Below, in pieces: positions 1-12,429 of a stretch of DNA of 64,000 nucleotides. Location of the stretch: positions 5,642,001-5,706,000 of the forward strand of contig NC_068567.1 of NCBI RefSeq assembly GCF_025698545.1, written 5' to 3'. Source of the DNA: Gossypium raimondii (Eukaryota > Streptophyta > Magnoliopsida > Malvales > Malvaceae). Position 1 is the stretch's first letter. Every line of letters begins with the position of its first letter. The notes beneath the pieces were generated by a model. The model ran no database searches. It saw nothing but the letters and a program-made list of their open reading frames with translations, and had not been told where the DNA came from. Made by a program: the position numbers and the translations under genes.

Positions 1-1100
1 TTTCAAATTTAAGCATCGTTTTACAATCCAATTCCAATTAAATCCTTCCATGGCACTCCACTACCTATTATCATAGAAAGTTTGTACCACTATTTTCAAT
101 TTTTATAGTTTAGTCCTTTTTGACAAAACTAACAATTAACTTTACAAACTAGTCCCCTTTCAAATCTAAGCTCAAATTTTAACAAGTTAACATCAATTTC
201 ATCAAGCATTCATCAATGGAAACTTTTATAAATTTTAACAATTTTACAAATTGATCCAACAGGTTAGCTAAATTAAGCTCTCGGGACCTAAAAAACATAA
301 AAATTACAAGAAACATAATTAAAATGGCTTACCAATTCATCAAACATAAGTGTTATTCAATGCTGCTCACTCAAGTCATCCAGAATCCGCAATAACTGCC
401 AGATCTCAACCATCAATAACTAAATCCCTAACCAGTATCTAGTCTGTATCATTTAGGTTTGCTCTCACAAGTTGTAGGTCGAGATAGTTACGCTAACTTT
501 ATTCGATGCTGCTCACTCAAAAAGAAAGCACCTAATGTCTCCGATGCACAATTTTAACTTCACAATATAAAAGTTGAAAGGGTAAATTACACCACAGGTC
601 ACCTAATTATTGCCACTTTTCTATTTTAAATCTCTTATGGGAGGGAGATTAGACAATTAAAAAATCGATATAATAATAAATTTAGCCCTAAAATTTTACA
701 TATTATATCGATTTAATTATAATTTTTATTCTCAAAATTTATCTCCCTCCACCACGACTACCATAGTTACCTCCAACTCCGATTCTCTAAAAACAAAATT
801 CCTTTTCTTCTTTCTTTCTATTTAAACTTAATTTATCGTTAAATAGTAATACATGTATACTCATTTTTCTAAAAAAAATTCATTTATTTAGAGGGATGAC
901 ATTCCATTATAATGTCCGAATACACATAGGGTATATGAAGAAAAATGGATCAGAGCAACAGCGATGATGGAAACTAGTAAAGGACAAAGTTCAAAATGAA
1001 ATCTGCTATAATTTTAAACAACATTTAATCGAGATAAATCAAGCAAGGCATAGATGAGAACCAGCAAAGAACATGAATTCCTAACCATGAAATTGCAAAG
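1..1100. other. Gene-free repeat-derived stretch
   Basis: No gene is visible. The first 330 bases, with phrases such as 'aattaagctctcgggacc' and 'aaattacaagaaacataat', resemble the antisense of LTR sequence common in cotton gypsy elements; this is recognition from memory. Bases 575-720 carry a 'gggtaaattacaccacagg' motif like the ends of terminal-inverted-repeat elements found elsewhere in this window. Small reading frames here have no protein-like composition. Confidence 0.4.
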
Positions 1101-3235
1101 GTGAAATTTGAGGCGCTCCAGTTGTGGGTGTCTTGATCTGGGTGACCCGATGGGCCACCAGCAGCTTTCATACTGTTTTGATATTTTGCGATACAGAAAG
1201 ACAAGCTTAGATTGTTTTAGTGTTATGAAAAAACACACTATTGACACTATTTTTTTGGAGAAAACGGGGTCGACTTGGATTTTGAAAACGAAAACAAAAA
1301 CATGAGTCACCACCAATCCTTTTTGATGAGGTATGATCGGATTACCTTGAAAAGAGGTCGTTTTTAATAAACGATTTAATTTTATTAAAACAACGATTTT
1401 GGTCCATGAAGTTAAAAAAGGGTTCGGGAGTCGGTTACGTACGAGGAAGGATTAACACCCTCGTAACGCCCAAAATTGGTACCTAGTTGATTATTTAATA
1501 TCTTAATGTCGAAGATTGAAAACTTTGAAGAGTATTAAAGAAACACGATCCTTGTACTAAAACATTGAAAATTTCTGAGATAGAGGCATATTTTCACGTT
1601 AATCGAGAAATAGAATTATGTCTCGTAAGTTAGGACGCAATGTCTAAAATTTTCGATACGAGAATGAATGCCGAAAATATTATTTTAAAACGATATTAGA
1701 TTATCCCGAGTTTTAGAAAAGGGATCATGTCTCGTAAGTTAGAACATGATCCTTTGCTAATTCTCGAAATCGTTTAAAATTTTTGTTTGGAAAGATTTGT
1801 GTATTTGGATTTATTGAGAAAATTGAAACCCCGTAAGTTAGGACACGATCTTATCGAATCAAAATATAAGGTTTTACTTATTTTAAATCATGATTTATGC
1901 ATCGAATAAATTAATCTAACTCAAGTGATAGAAATGAAACTCGTGTTAATATGCGTATGAAACAATATTGAATATGGTTATATATAAAAAATAATATGAG
2001 CGATGAGTACAAAAATAGATAAATAAAATGACAAATCGATAACACACAAAATAACAAGTATGTAAGCAAATAAAATTAAAACATTTTCTTAATAATAATG
2101 AAAATGAAAATGAATAAATAAATAAATAAAATTATACAATTATAAAAAATGTAAAATGAATGGATGTTCATATGTATATACATAAATTATATGACATAAA
2201 TAAAAATATAAAGAAGCATGTATACATTTATTTATGAAAATTAAAAGATATGTACATAGATATGCATGTAAATAAAAATATACATAAAAATACAAGTGTA
2301 TATATATATATATATAAATAAGTTGTAAAATATATGTATGTGTATATATAAAATTGTGAAATTATGGGAAATCTATGCACGTATACATATCTTAAAATTA
2401 TTAAATGTAAAATATATGTAAATATGTATATGTATACATATGTATGTATTTAAAGTTACGAAATATAAAAGTATAAAAGGTATGCATACATATATATGTA
2501 TACATGAATTATAAAATATATAAAAAAGGTACTTTAAAATATACAGAGTATATGAGTATGTAGATATCTATGTTTATTTATGAAAATAAAATATGCATGT
2601 AAATATACATAGATATATACGTAATTATAAAATATGTATAAAGAAACTAAGCATGCGTATGTACATATCTACGTAACAAAGTTTAAAATTTAAAAAGTAA
2701 ATAGGTAAATAATGATAATAGTAATAATAGATACAATAATAATAAAAATAGTTGAAGAAAAAAACAGAGAATAAAAACGTAAAAAAATGAAAATAAAATG
2801 TATAAACATAAATAAATGAATACAAAGAAAAACAAAAGATTGAGAGTAAGAGACTAAATCAGAATTTAAGCAAAATTTAAAGTGAAAATCATAATAAAAT
2901 AAATGGATTAAGTAATGAAATAAAGTAAGGGACTAAAACTAAAAGCGCAAAAACAAGCAGGTACTAAATAAGAAAATAGCCCCATCCCCAGGACACGTAT
3001 CCTTTCCTCTGTAGATCAATGAATCGGGGATTAGATTGAAGCAAAAAAAAAATCAGTGGTGGAATTTAAAAAGGTAACAAAGGACTAAATTGAAGCGCAT
3101 CGCAAAAGAGGAAGGGCTAATTGCGTAAATACCCCATGGGCTAGAAAACATGCGAATCCTCCCTGGAGCTGGTCGGGTCGCGCACGGGTAGCCCTAAACG
3201 ACGTCATTTTGGCGACTGGGTCCCTAATCTAAAAC

Positions 3236-3240
3236 GGCAC
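3236..3240. repeat. Left target-site duplication GGCAC of the inner LTR
   Basis: GGCAC lies directly before the TGTAACA terminus and recurs directly after the TGTTACA terminus at 10148-10152. A 5-bp duplication is the length produced by LTR retrotransposon integrase. Confidence 0.85.
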
Positions 3241-3868
3241 TGTAACAGCCCGATTTTGGGTCTAGTCGGAACAGTGGTTTTGGGACCACAAATCCGACGA
3301 GGAAAAATGTAATGGCTTGAATTTTCAGAGGTGTCGGAACGGTGATTCGAGATCACTAAATTCAAAAAATGGGTAGAAAATATTATTAATTTAGTGAGTA
3401 TAAATTAAATGTGAAGTTAGGAAAATTTTTGAAATAGTGAATAGTGCACTAGAAATAAATATTAAAATAATTAGAATCGAAAATGAGGTATCGAGACCTC
3501 GGGGATTTTAAACCGAGCCATAAATATTTTTGTAAATATTTATGGAGTGTTAAAAAGTTAGTATTAAAGTTTCGTTAAGAAATTTTAAAGTTCCGATAAT
3601 TAATTGAACAAAAATGACTAAATTGTAACAAATGCAAAATTATGGGAAATGATTAAATAGCTTAAATGATAAAAGGAAGATGACTTAAAAGGTAAATAGA
3701 CCCAAGGTCTATTTGGGCTGGACGGTAAAGGCATGAAATCAGCAACAAAGTAAGGAGAATTAAGGGCAAAATTGAAATATTGCAAAATTTACTTAATAAA
3801 GTTAGGACAAAAGTGGAATTATCTAAATTTCTCTTTATTTTTTTGCATTCTCATCAGAAAAAACACCA

Positions 3869-3874
3869 TATAAG
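3869..3874 (+). promoter_or_regulatory. Possible LTR TATA box
   Basis: TATAAG in 'caccatataagggtttcc', about 630 bp into the LTR. The position suits a U3/R boundary, but there is no transcript evidence. Confidence 0.3.
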
Positions 3875-5479
3875 GGTTTCCTTAAGCTGGTTCTTCATAT
3901 TTTTACTGCAGGTAAGTTAAATTCTTGATTATTTCTTGAAAATTTTTTGTTTTTGTGACTTTTACAACTAGGGCCACTTATTGTATTCATTAGTTTTTGA
4001 TTCTATGAAAGAAGTTGAAAGTTGCTATGAATACATGCTCGAAGTATATGATGATTTAACATGGAATTAGAGCTTTAAATTGTTCATATGCTGATTTTAT
4101 TGAAAGAATTGAATAGAAAGTGAATGTTTGGGACCTAATAGTAAAAGAGTTTGAAGTTAGTGGAAATTCTGAATTTCAATAGTTGTGAAATAGTTTATAA
4201 TGTCTAGGTAAAGTGCTAATTGAGAAAATTTAGATTAATTGAGGGGTTAATTGAGCAAGGACTGAATTGTATGAACTGTGAAATTTGGGGCAAAATGAAA
4301 ATCAACATTTTACACTAAAACAGCTTTGGACAGCAGCAGTGGTTTAAATTTTAAAAATCACCAAAAATTGTGGGAATTGAATTAGAGGGTGAATAAAATA
4401 TGAAAGCTTATTGAGTCTAGTTTCTTATAGAAGAAACGGTGTAAATAATGGAATTATAAATTATGAGTTATAATAAATTTTGTGAGGCAATGTTAGAATG
4501 ATTTCGGGTTCCCCTGTTCTGAATTTGGAAAATCATCAAAAATTGAAGAAAAATAATTATGAGTTATAATTTATATGCTTAGAATCCTCAATGAGTCTAT
4601 TTTCAAAGGAAATAAACAGAAACATCATCCGAATTCTTTACAATTAGATGATTCATTTTTAGTAAAGAGTGAGCGGAACTATCAGACAGCGAAATAGAGG
4701 AAACTTTAAAGAATAAACTGTACTATTTGGCTGAACCAAAAATTCTAAAAATTTTATGATAAGAAGATATGTGAGTCTAGTTTCAGGGAAAATTAACGGA
4801 TCTTAATTTGGAGCTCTGTAGCTCAAGATAAAAATAATTTAGTGACTCAGACTCGGATAAACAACTTTGAATATACATGTGAGTGAATAGTGAAATTATA
4901 GCTAATGTTGTTTAAGTGTGTTATATACCTTAAGGAAAGGAGGAGGAGGAAAATTGGGAAATATATGAATGATTTGTGTATAATTGGTCATAAGCTTGAT
5001 TATAATTGATAAACGATGAAATAGAAATGATGTTTGTATTTGTGCATTATTGGTCATGGTTTAAGCTCATGTGTGAAAATAAAGTTTCATAGCATGTGTG
5101 TATGGTATATTCGGTATATGATTTGGCATGAAATAATGTCATGAATGGTTTATGGATTAACACATGTTGGTAAGCGTGATACATGAATAAATGTTGTGCT
5201 CATCCATGCTTATAATGCTTATGCTATATGTGTATTTGGCTAACATATTTGGTGTACATGCTTAGGCTTTGGCCAAGTAGTGGCTAGATTATGCCACGTT
5301 AACTTTATAAGTTATGCATTGAAATAGTAAGTTCATATGGCTGAAATTTAATGATTAAATGATAATTTTATGAATTATATAATGTATGATGAAATATATT
5401 TATTTTTGAAATGAGAATAAAATAAAATTGAAAAAATAGAATAAATGATCAAATTGAGCGGAACGTCGGATTTGAGTAC

Positions 5480-5790
5480 TTCTGATCAGCGATAAGTGAT
5501 AAGTGGTAGCTTTAGCTACACTTATCTGATCAGTGACAAGTGATAAGTGATAAGCGGTAGCTTGGCTACACTTATTTGATCAGTGACAAGTGATAAGTGA
5601 TAAGTGATAGCTTCAGCTACACTTATCTGATCAGTGATAAGTGATAAGTGGTAGTTTAGCTACACTTATCTGATCAGTGACAAGTGATAAGTGGTAGCTT
5701 TAGCTACACTTATCTGATCAGTGGCAAGTGACAAGTGATAAGTGGTAGCTTAGCTACACTTATCTAATCAGGGATAAGTGATAAGTGATC
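5480..5790. repeat. Tandem array of GATCAGTGACAAGTGATAAGTG units inside the LTR
   Basis: About seven head-to-tail units of roughly 43-52 bp. Each has a GATCAG segment, then two to four copies of a short (A)YAAGTG subunit, then a 'gtagctttagctacactta' arm. Unit length varies with the number of the short subunits, which indicates replication slippage. The 'tagct..agcta' arm is a small palindrome in every unit. Confidence 0.9.
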
Positions 5791-6326
5791 ATACGTAAGA
5801 CCATAGTTATACTATGGCAAAGTGGAAGTGAAGTACTCAATTTTCCCTAACCGTTCCCTAATTTGATTAAGGATGGTAAGTGACAAATGGGCCCAAAAGA
5901 ATTAAAGTAAATGGATAAGTGGTAGTGCATTTATATCAGGATGATGTTGTTATTTAAGCTAAAGTGATATTTTCATTGCAAAATTGAGAATTTCATAAAT
6001 GTGTTAATGAATGGTATAATAGATAAACGTTGAGTTAAATGGTAAATACGTATTAGTGTTAAACTTAATGAGATTGAATTGTATGTGAACTTAATGGAAA
6101 TTGCTAGTGATATGATCTAAATTGTGAACATGAGAAATTGCGAATTGAATAAAATGGAAATGAAGCATTGAATTGCATAAGTATGTATCGGGTGTCGTAG
6201 GCCCTATTTATTAAAATTATAATATTTTGAGGATATATTGTGAAGAGCTATAAAAGCATGTTAATAATTTTGAAAGTTTTAATTTAGATGAAATTTTATA
6301 ACTCGGTTAAATACGTTTACAAGTGT

Positions 6327-6334
6327 ATGTGTTC
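6327..6334. repeat. Left 8-bp target-site duplication ATGTGTTC of the hAT element
   Basis: ATGTGTTC immediately precedes the inverted terminus and recurs exactly at 10087-10094 after the other terminus. Eight base pairs is the hAT signature. Confidence 0.9.
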
Positions 6335-9300
6335 TAGAGGTGTGCATGGGCCGGGCTGGGCCCAAAAAAATTTTCGGCCCGCTTACTAGGCCCGGGCCCG
6401 ACCCAGCCCGAAATATGGGCTTAATATGTTTCCCAAGCCCGGCCCGTGGAAAGAATATGAAGCCCGGGCCCGGTCCGGCCCTTTTTTTTGCTTAAAACTA
6501 ATATTAAAATTAATTGTTATTAAAATTATATCAAATATCAAATAATATTTTTTTTGTATATAATGAAAAAAAATTAAAATAAAATTACTTATTTAAAGAA
6601 CAAAATGCATAGCTTTCATGTTATCTATAAATTTTATGTTAGAATTGATGTAGTATTATATTTTAAGTTTTGATTCTTAATAAATAATGAACCTCATGTC
6701 CACTAAAGTTGTTTAAAAATTACCAACTAATTGAATTTAAATGTTATTTAATTGTATATAATTACACATTTGTGACATTTAGGTAACAATCAATTCTTAA
6801 AAAAGAGAATAAAACAAAAATGATTATACAAGTAATTAGGACTAGCAACATATTATCATTGGGCAATAAGTAGCATATTATCTATGCATAATAACATAAT
6901 TAAATTAATTAAATATTGTTATTGCTTTTATGCTGTAAAAAGTTCAGAATTGAATGGAGAAGCAAAGCATACAAATATTTGCTCAACAAACTTTTTTCTC
7001 TTTGAATTAGATAGCGAACTCAAAACTTTCCCTTCAAATCACATATACATATAGATAGCACATCCATAAGCATATTAAATCATATTAAATCAATTTGAAC
7101 TTTATCATTCACTAATTCTAGTCATTATATAAATCCCAATCTCTAATTTTGCTTCAAACCATCTTTGAGATAAGAACATAAGTTAAACCCCACAAGTACA
7201 CATACCTTCAAAGTCCAAAATGACTTCGGAAAATTAAGCAACAAACCATAATATTCATACATTAATCCATCGACATATTTAATTTCATAACAAAATATAA
7301 ATTGTAAGCTAAATTAAATTTTAAACATTTAGAAAGAAAGTATCTTAAAAAGCTACTGAAGAAACATCATCGTCCTCATCGCCGTCATCGTCCTCATCGT
7401 CCTTTTTGCAACCAATTTCTAACATTAAATAAGAATAAATAATTATATAATCAAATTGATGAAAAAATAATATAAAATTCGAACAATAAAATGAGAATAA
7501 CAATTACCTGCTGAAAATCCCTTAGCTCGCATCCAATCATCCAAGCAAACAACGGCTTGAACCGTTTTTGGCTTAAGTGAACTCCTCAAAGGTGTGATAA
7601 CTTTCTTACCCATGCTAAAAGCCGATTCGGAAGCTACAGTCTATATTGGAATTGCCAAAAGATCTCGAGCCAATAACGAAAGCTCATTGTATCGAACTGA
7701 ACTTTTGCTCCAATAATCTAAAACATCTATTTGACTATTCAACTCAAGCTCCGGTTCTTCCAAATAAATGTCCAACTGTGACTTCTCACTCCTAGTGCTA
7801 GATTCATTTAAATACCGTTTATAATCATCACTCTCATCAAAATATCCCCCAAAATCAGCACTATTATCATTGTGTTCATCCAAACCAGAATCAACAAGAT
7901 TTTTATCCGAAACATTAGAACTCCCAGCCAAAGAGGAAGACATGGATTTGGATTTCTTAACATACTCATCAAACAAGAGTCTAAGATTGCTAAGAATGGT
8001 CTCAACAAAATCTGAAGCATGAACACCATAGATTGTATTAAAGCAATACTGCACATAATTTAACTTGTAACGAGGATCTAAAATTGCAGCACATGACAAT
8101 AAATATATTATTTTATATTATTTGGATTTATATTATTTTACTTTTTCAAAAAGTTATAAATTTTATAACAGTTTTGAGAAAATAAATATATTATATTTTA
8201 ACTATACTAGATACAAGATAATAAACTAGTTATATTGCACGATATAATAAACTAGTTATTTAACTATGCTAGATGCAAGATCAAACTTGTCACATGTCTT
8301 TAAGTAATACTAAAAAAACACACATCATTTACAAAAAGTCACTAAGGTTGATTGTTTCAAAGGAAAGGGTGTGATAACAACCTCTAAGTGATAGCAACCT
8401 GTCTGGGCCTGCTGTTTTTCTGCCTCAATAGCTTGTTTCTGCAATAAAACAAAGCAAAAACAAAAAAGATAAATACAAATGTAAGAAATAATGGCTATGC
8501 ATAATATTACATTACATGAATTATATGCAAATAATATAAATACAGAACTTGTGGCAGCATGCATGAAAGCAGGAAAATGTAGTGTTTTGTTTGCATGTAG
8601 CAGAGCAAAGAAATAATGAACCCATAAAGTTGAACCAGCATGCATGAAAGCAGGAGAAAAATATACTTGTATGTGATCTCATAAAAAATATACTGCAAAT
8701 TACATACAGTCTTTTTCATTGATCATATCGATATTAAATTAAAATTTTAAAATTAATTTTTAACTAAATTACACTAAACTTTAAAATGGTTGTGACTTAA
8801 TTATTATAGCGTTAAATCAATTAAATTAAGATTAAACATTATAAATAACATTAAATTAAAAAGATTATTAACAATAATAAGTAAGAAGCATGTCGCGAGA
8901 TTGGAGCATTAGATTAACAATTCTTCAAAGAAAGTAGAGATGGAAAAATCAATGAGTTGATTTTCATTATCATATGTTATTTATTTAGTTGACTAATACT
9001 AAATTTATTTCAAACCATAATGACTCTTGTTTAGTAAAATTCTTCAATCAATCATTGCTAATTCTTTTTTTAGAAAATTATTTGTGTGGTTTAAGAAAAT
9101 TTGAGGGTGGAAGTGAATGGTCTCACTCCAAATCCATTGCGGTTAATTGTTTAAAAAAGAAATACTGGCATTCTTTCCTTCCCTTAACAGAAATTAGAAT
9201 TTAGTTTATTTTCGAGAGCAAGTTTGGCTCTTCAGTTCAGATGTATTATCCAAGTTAAATGAAAATTCAATTTTAACAAATTGGAAATAAACTAGTAATT

Positions 9301-10086
9301 TTAGAAGACCTAACCTATATCCTTCCAATTTCTACTTGATGCCTTCGATACACCAGAATGTATGAGAAAAACATGAAAATACATAAATATCTAAATTTAT
9401 AGGGCAACCGAAGCGCAGGTGAAATAGCAAGTCTAATGTTAAGAATGGAAGGGTTATTCTACACCCATTCCCCTTCTTTCAACCCCAAGTCTTAACAAAT
9501 ATTAAGGTTAGGTTATGGATACCGGGGGGGGGGAAGTAAAAAAAAATCATTATTCATACACTATTGTACTGGGATATCAGAGAAAGAAAAAATATATCAG
9601 AGAAAGAAAAAATAAAACAAACTTATATTTACAGCAACTTCAATAGATGAAACTTATATTTACAGTAAATATCAGAGAAAGAAAAAATAAAGAAAACTAA
9701 CCTTTGATTTTGGAAAGAAAAATGACTGGAGGGGGACCGGTGGTGGAGGACTGCTGCCGGAGTTGAAGGTGAAGGTTGAGAAAAAAAAATGGAGGGCTAG
9801 GGATTTGAGGAAGAGGGAAATAGGGGAAATGGCTTGGGAAAAGTGACAAGTTGGGAGTGGGGGGACGGGAAAAGAAATGTGTTTAAAAAAATTTTAAAAA
9901 ATATATATATTATATTAGGGCCGGGCCCGGGCCCAAAAAATTTTGCCTGAGGTCTGACCCGTTTCTTAAACGGGCCTCGTTTTTTGCCCAAGCCCATATT
10001 TCGGGCCTATATTTTTACCCAAATCCTTCCATATTTCGGGCGGGTCGTCGGGCCGGGCCGGGCCGCTCGGCCCATGAACACCTCTA
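6335..10086 (-). mobile_element. Defective hAT transposon with G/C-rich termini
   Basis: The left end reads TAGAGGTGTGCATGGGCC; the reverse complement of the right end reads TAGAGGTGTTCATGGGCC. A perfect 8-bp repeat flanks the element. The subterminal regions are G/C-rich (runs of GGCCCG), while the interior is AT-rich. Only the C-terminal part of a transposase remains, on the minus strand at 7345-8099. The N-terminal zinc finger and most of the catalytic region are missing, so the element is internally deleted and non-autonomous. Related termini occur at 32906-33321 and from 63820 onward. A homopolymer of nine G lies near 9520. Confidence 0.9.
7345..8099 (-). pseudogene. hAT transposase C-terminal fragment
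   Basis: Minus strand. The first segment (8099 down to 7508) encodes a hAT C-terminus: 'ILDPRYKLNYVQ' near the start, an acidic serine-rich linker, then 'DVLDYW' and 'NELSLLARDLLAIP', the dimerisation region. A TAG at 7639-7641 interrupts it, and the same frame then continues with 'TVASESAFSMGKKVITP' and 'CLDDWMRAKGFSA'. A GT donor follows at 7507-7506, and an AG-flanked exon at 7418-7345 supplies a tail rich in D and E ending at TAA. Full hAT transposases are roughly 650-700 residues; here about 240 codons remain, starting abruptly at an AT-rich junction near 8100. Transposition activity is not expected. Confidence 0.88.
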
Positions 10087-11118
10087 ATGTGTTCTGGTAA
10101 TGCCTCGTACCCTACTCCGGTGTTGGATACGGGTAAGGGGTGTTACAGGCACCATTTAATAACATTATAAAAGCCAAAAAAAATTTTGAAACCCCATTTC
10201 AGCCATTTGTTTTAAATAAAAAATTTTCAAAGCTCCCTCTTTCTCTCAAAAGAAAAAGAGAGAATCCCCATCCGGCCTAAGGTTCCAGCCGACGGCCACC
10301 ATGTTGACCACCGATTGCTGGCACCGATGCCGTCGTGTACGGTGGCCGTCGTGTACGGTGGCCGGCGAAGGTAAAAGTAGTTTTTAATTTTGACCCTTTA
10401 ACCCGAATCCGGCTTCAAAAATTTCAAAATATTGACCAAAAGGCCCCCAATCTCAAGAAATCGTTCGGCTTCCAGCCACCTATCATCGGAAGTGGCTCCC
10501 TCAACCGTCCTCGGTGGTACAGGCTCAGAGAACCGGTCATTTTTTCTCTTTTTCCTTATTTATTTATTTTCGTATGCAAAATAAAATAAAAAATCAAACA
10601 ATAGATTAAATCGAAAATGAAAACTGTAAAAAATCAACCTTTTGAACTTATTTCTGTTCTCTTAATATTGGATTCTTCGTGTTCGTATTACAGTGATTTG
10701 TTTGGATTTTATAGTCGCATTACATTGTTCTTGTGTTACTGCCTTTTTCTGTTTCTTTCTCTGCTTTTTTTCTTTCTCTTCGTCTTGTTTTGCAGGGCTA
10801 GGCAAGGTTTACGGAGGTAACCTTGCCATTTTGGTGCAAGAGACCAGAGGACAGAGGCAGACATTGGGACGAGGCACCTCGGGTGACCCAAAAGGGGGCA
10901 ACAGCGCGAGAGGAGGGGAAGAAATCCTAGGGTTTCTAAAAAAATTTAGTTTCGGGCTCCATTGGGCCGTTTAGGATTTGGGGCCTGGTTTGGTTGTAAT
11001 TGGGTCCATTGGGCTTGATATGTAATGGGCTATTTAACATATATTTTTTGGGTTTTATTTATTTTGTTTTTTTGGGTGTTGGGTCTTATTGGGCCCCAGG
11101 CTAAATTGGCCCACTACA

Positions 11119-11420
11119 CACCCTATAGAGTGAAGAAGTAGATCGATAGGGGTTACTTATCTATGCTCTAATTGGTGGATGGACTTGTATGTTTGACCAT
11201 ATCCATGGCAAAGCAAGCCAGTAGGCACACATACTCTCTCTCGACATGGGTTCTTGTTTGACAATGAATATATATGAGTTGAAGATGCCTTTTGCAACAA
11301 CAACTGGAAATGGAAAAACTAGGGTGGGTTGTTGGATACTTTATTTTTCATGCTTGTTTTCTGTCCCTAGGCTTACACCTGCTTTTCCTTTTATCTACTG
11401 AATTTATGGCTAAAGTAGAA
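11119..11420. other. Gap between LTR unit and Helitron remnant
   Basis: No gene. It probably includes decayed upstream Helitron sequence: 'atgccttttgcaacaacaactgg' lies about 150 bp before the first recognisable helicase motif, but no Walker A motif can be read. Confidence 0.3.
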
Positions 11421-11424
11421 TTGA

Positions 11425-12428
11425 TACGAAGAGAATCACTACTCAAGAGATGAAGCACCAATGGCAAAAAAATTTGGTACAGAATCAGTTAATAGAACTT
11501 TAAAGGACATCATGAGTAATTTAGGATCGTTTGTTGGAAAAGTAATAGTGTTTGGACAAGCGATACAGCTTCAGACAGTTAATCATAGTTTGATAATATC
11601 ATATCTTTGGCAAAAAATAGAGAAACACATGTTAACAAAGAATACTTGATAATGGAATTGAACCTACAATACTTGATTACTTAATTCTTTTGTCAAAAGA
11701 CATGGTGATAAAATATACAAGTGAGGTAAAATGTGAAGATGCTTTGATAGATGTTGTTTTCACACAATTGAATGAAAATTCAATTTCAACATAATACATG
11801 ACAAATCGTGTGATTTTTGCAACAATAAACAACTATGTGGACAAAATCAATGAGAAGATGATAAACATCTTCCCAGGTGATAGTAAAATATTCAGTAGTT
11901 TCGAGCAAGCTATGGATGATACAAATTATAACCATCTAGAAGAAATCTTGAATACACTTCCACCAAATGATTTGCCTCCACACAAATTGATCTTAAAAGT
12001 CTATTGTCTGATAATAGTTTTAAGAAATTTGGATCCATCAAATGACTTACGCTATGGAAAAAAAATGGTCCACAAACGTTTCAATAATAATCTAAGACAC
12101 TCTGAGATAACAATTGATCAACTTGCTCGAAGTCAAGTCCTTTTATCAAGAATTCCACTCACCTACAGAAAATGAAGGATACCCTTTTCAGTTCAAGTGA
12201 AAACAATTTCTAATACGTCTTTGTTTTGCTATGACCATTAACAAAGCACAAGGCCAAACAATACCGACAATAAAAGTATATTTGCCACAACATGTTTTTT
12301 CTCATGACCAACTATATGTTGCATTATCTAGAGGATTTCAATGTCTTCATCAAAGTTTTAGTCAAATCAGACAAAAAAAAAGCACGAGAAAACATATGCT
12401 AGGAGGTGCTACAAGTTTAATTTTATAA
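11425..12428 (+). pseudogene. Helitron-type Pif1 helicase remnant
   Basis: Three blocks in the order of a plant Helitron helicase C-terminal half. 11425-11649 contains 'RDEAPMAKKF' (Walker B) and 'LKDIMSNLGSFVGKVIVFG'. 11798-12175 contains 'DDTNYNHLEEILNTL', 'LPPHKLILKV' and 'LRNLDPSNDLRYG'. 12231-12428 contains 'MTINKAQGQTIP' and 'DQLYVALSRGF', the late helicase motifs. Stops and frame changes separate the blocks, and the Walker A end and Rep domain are absent. In intact Helitrons this protein unwinds DNA for rolling-circle transposition. I could not locate the CTRR 3' terminus, so element borders are unknown. Confidence 0.85.
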
Positions 12429-12429
12429 G

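Larger units (their letters stand above)
3241..10147. mobile_element. TGTAACA...TGTTACA solo LTR containing a hAT insertion
   Basis: The element begins TGTAACAGCCCG and ends GGGTAAGGGGTGTTACA, giving a 7-bp inverted terminus and TG...CA ends. It is bracketed by the 5-bp repeat GGCAC. Subtracting the hAT element (3752 bp) and its duplicated 8-bp target leaves about 3.15 kb with no gag-pol, so this is a solo LTR formed by LTR-LTR recombination. 'CCTTACCCGTATCC' read from the right end is a phrase I associate with cotton gypsy (Tekay/Del-like) LTRs; the family name is inference. A TATAAG at 3869-3874 could be the LTR promoter. It also contains a tandem array at 5480-5790. Confidence 0.85.
1221..11118. 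mobile_element. Large LTR-like unit (probable solo LTR), split by a nested insertion
   Basis: Two arms flank the inner element at 3241-10147: 1221-3240 and 10153-11118. Once the inner element is removed the arms join smoothly, with one copy of the inner target site GGCAC left in 'aaaacggcaccatttaata'. The left arm contains the motif 'gaaaacggggtcgacttgg' and phrases typical of an abundant cotton LTR family, such as 'ggttcgggagtcggttacg'. The right arm ends 'ggcccactaca'. I see no gag or pol in either arm, so a solo LTR of about 3 kb is the simplest reading. I could not find a target-site duplication around the outer ends, so both outer boundaries are approximate. Bases 2080-2830 are extreme low-complexity AT with TA microsatellite runs. 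Bases 10335-10974 contain open frames that I take to be chance. Confidence 0.5.

Noticed and set aside
2625-2825. 66-codon minus-strand frame
   Set aside because: Composed almost wholly of F, Y, I and L from AT-rich low-complexity DNA; no real coding signal.
9797-9997. 66-codon minus-strand frame at the hAT right end
   Set aside because: Glycine/proline-rich reading arises from the GGGCCC subterminal repeats, not from a gene.
10335-10974. Three overlapping plus-strand frames
   Set aside because: Lie inside the outer LTR arm, have no domain, and include a short tandem 'gccgtcgtgtacggtg' duplication. Treated as chance frames.
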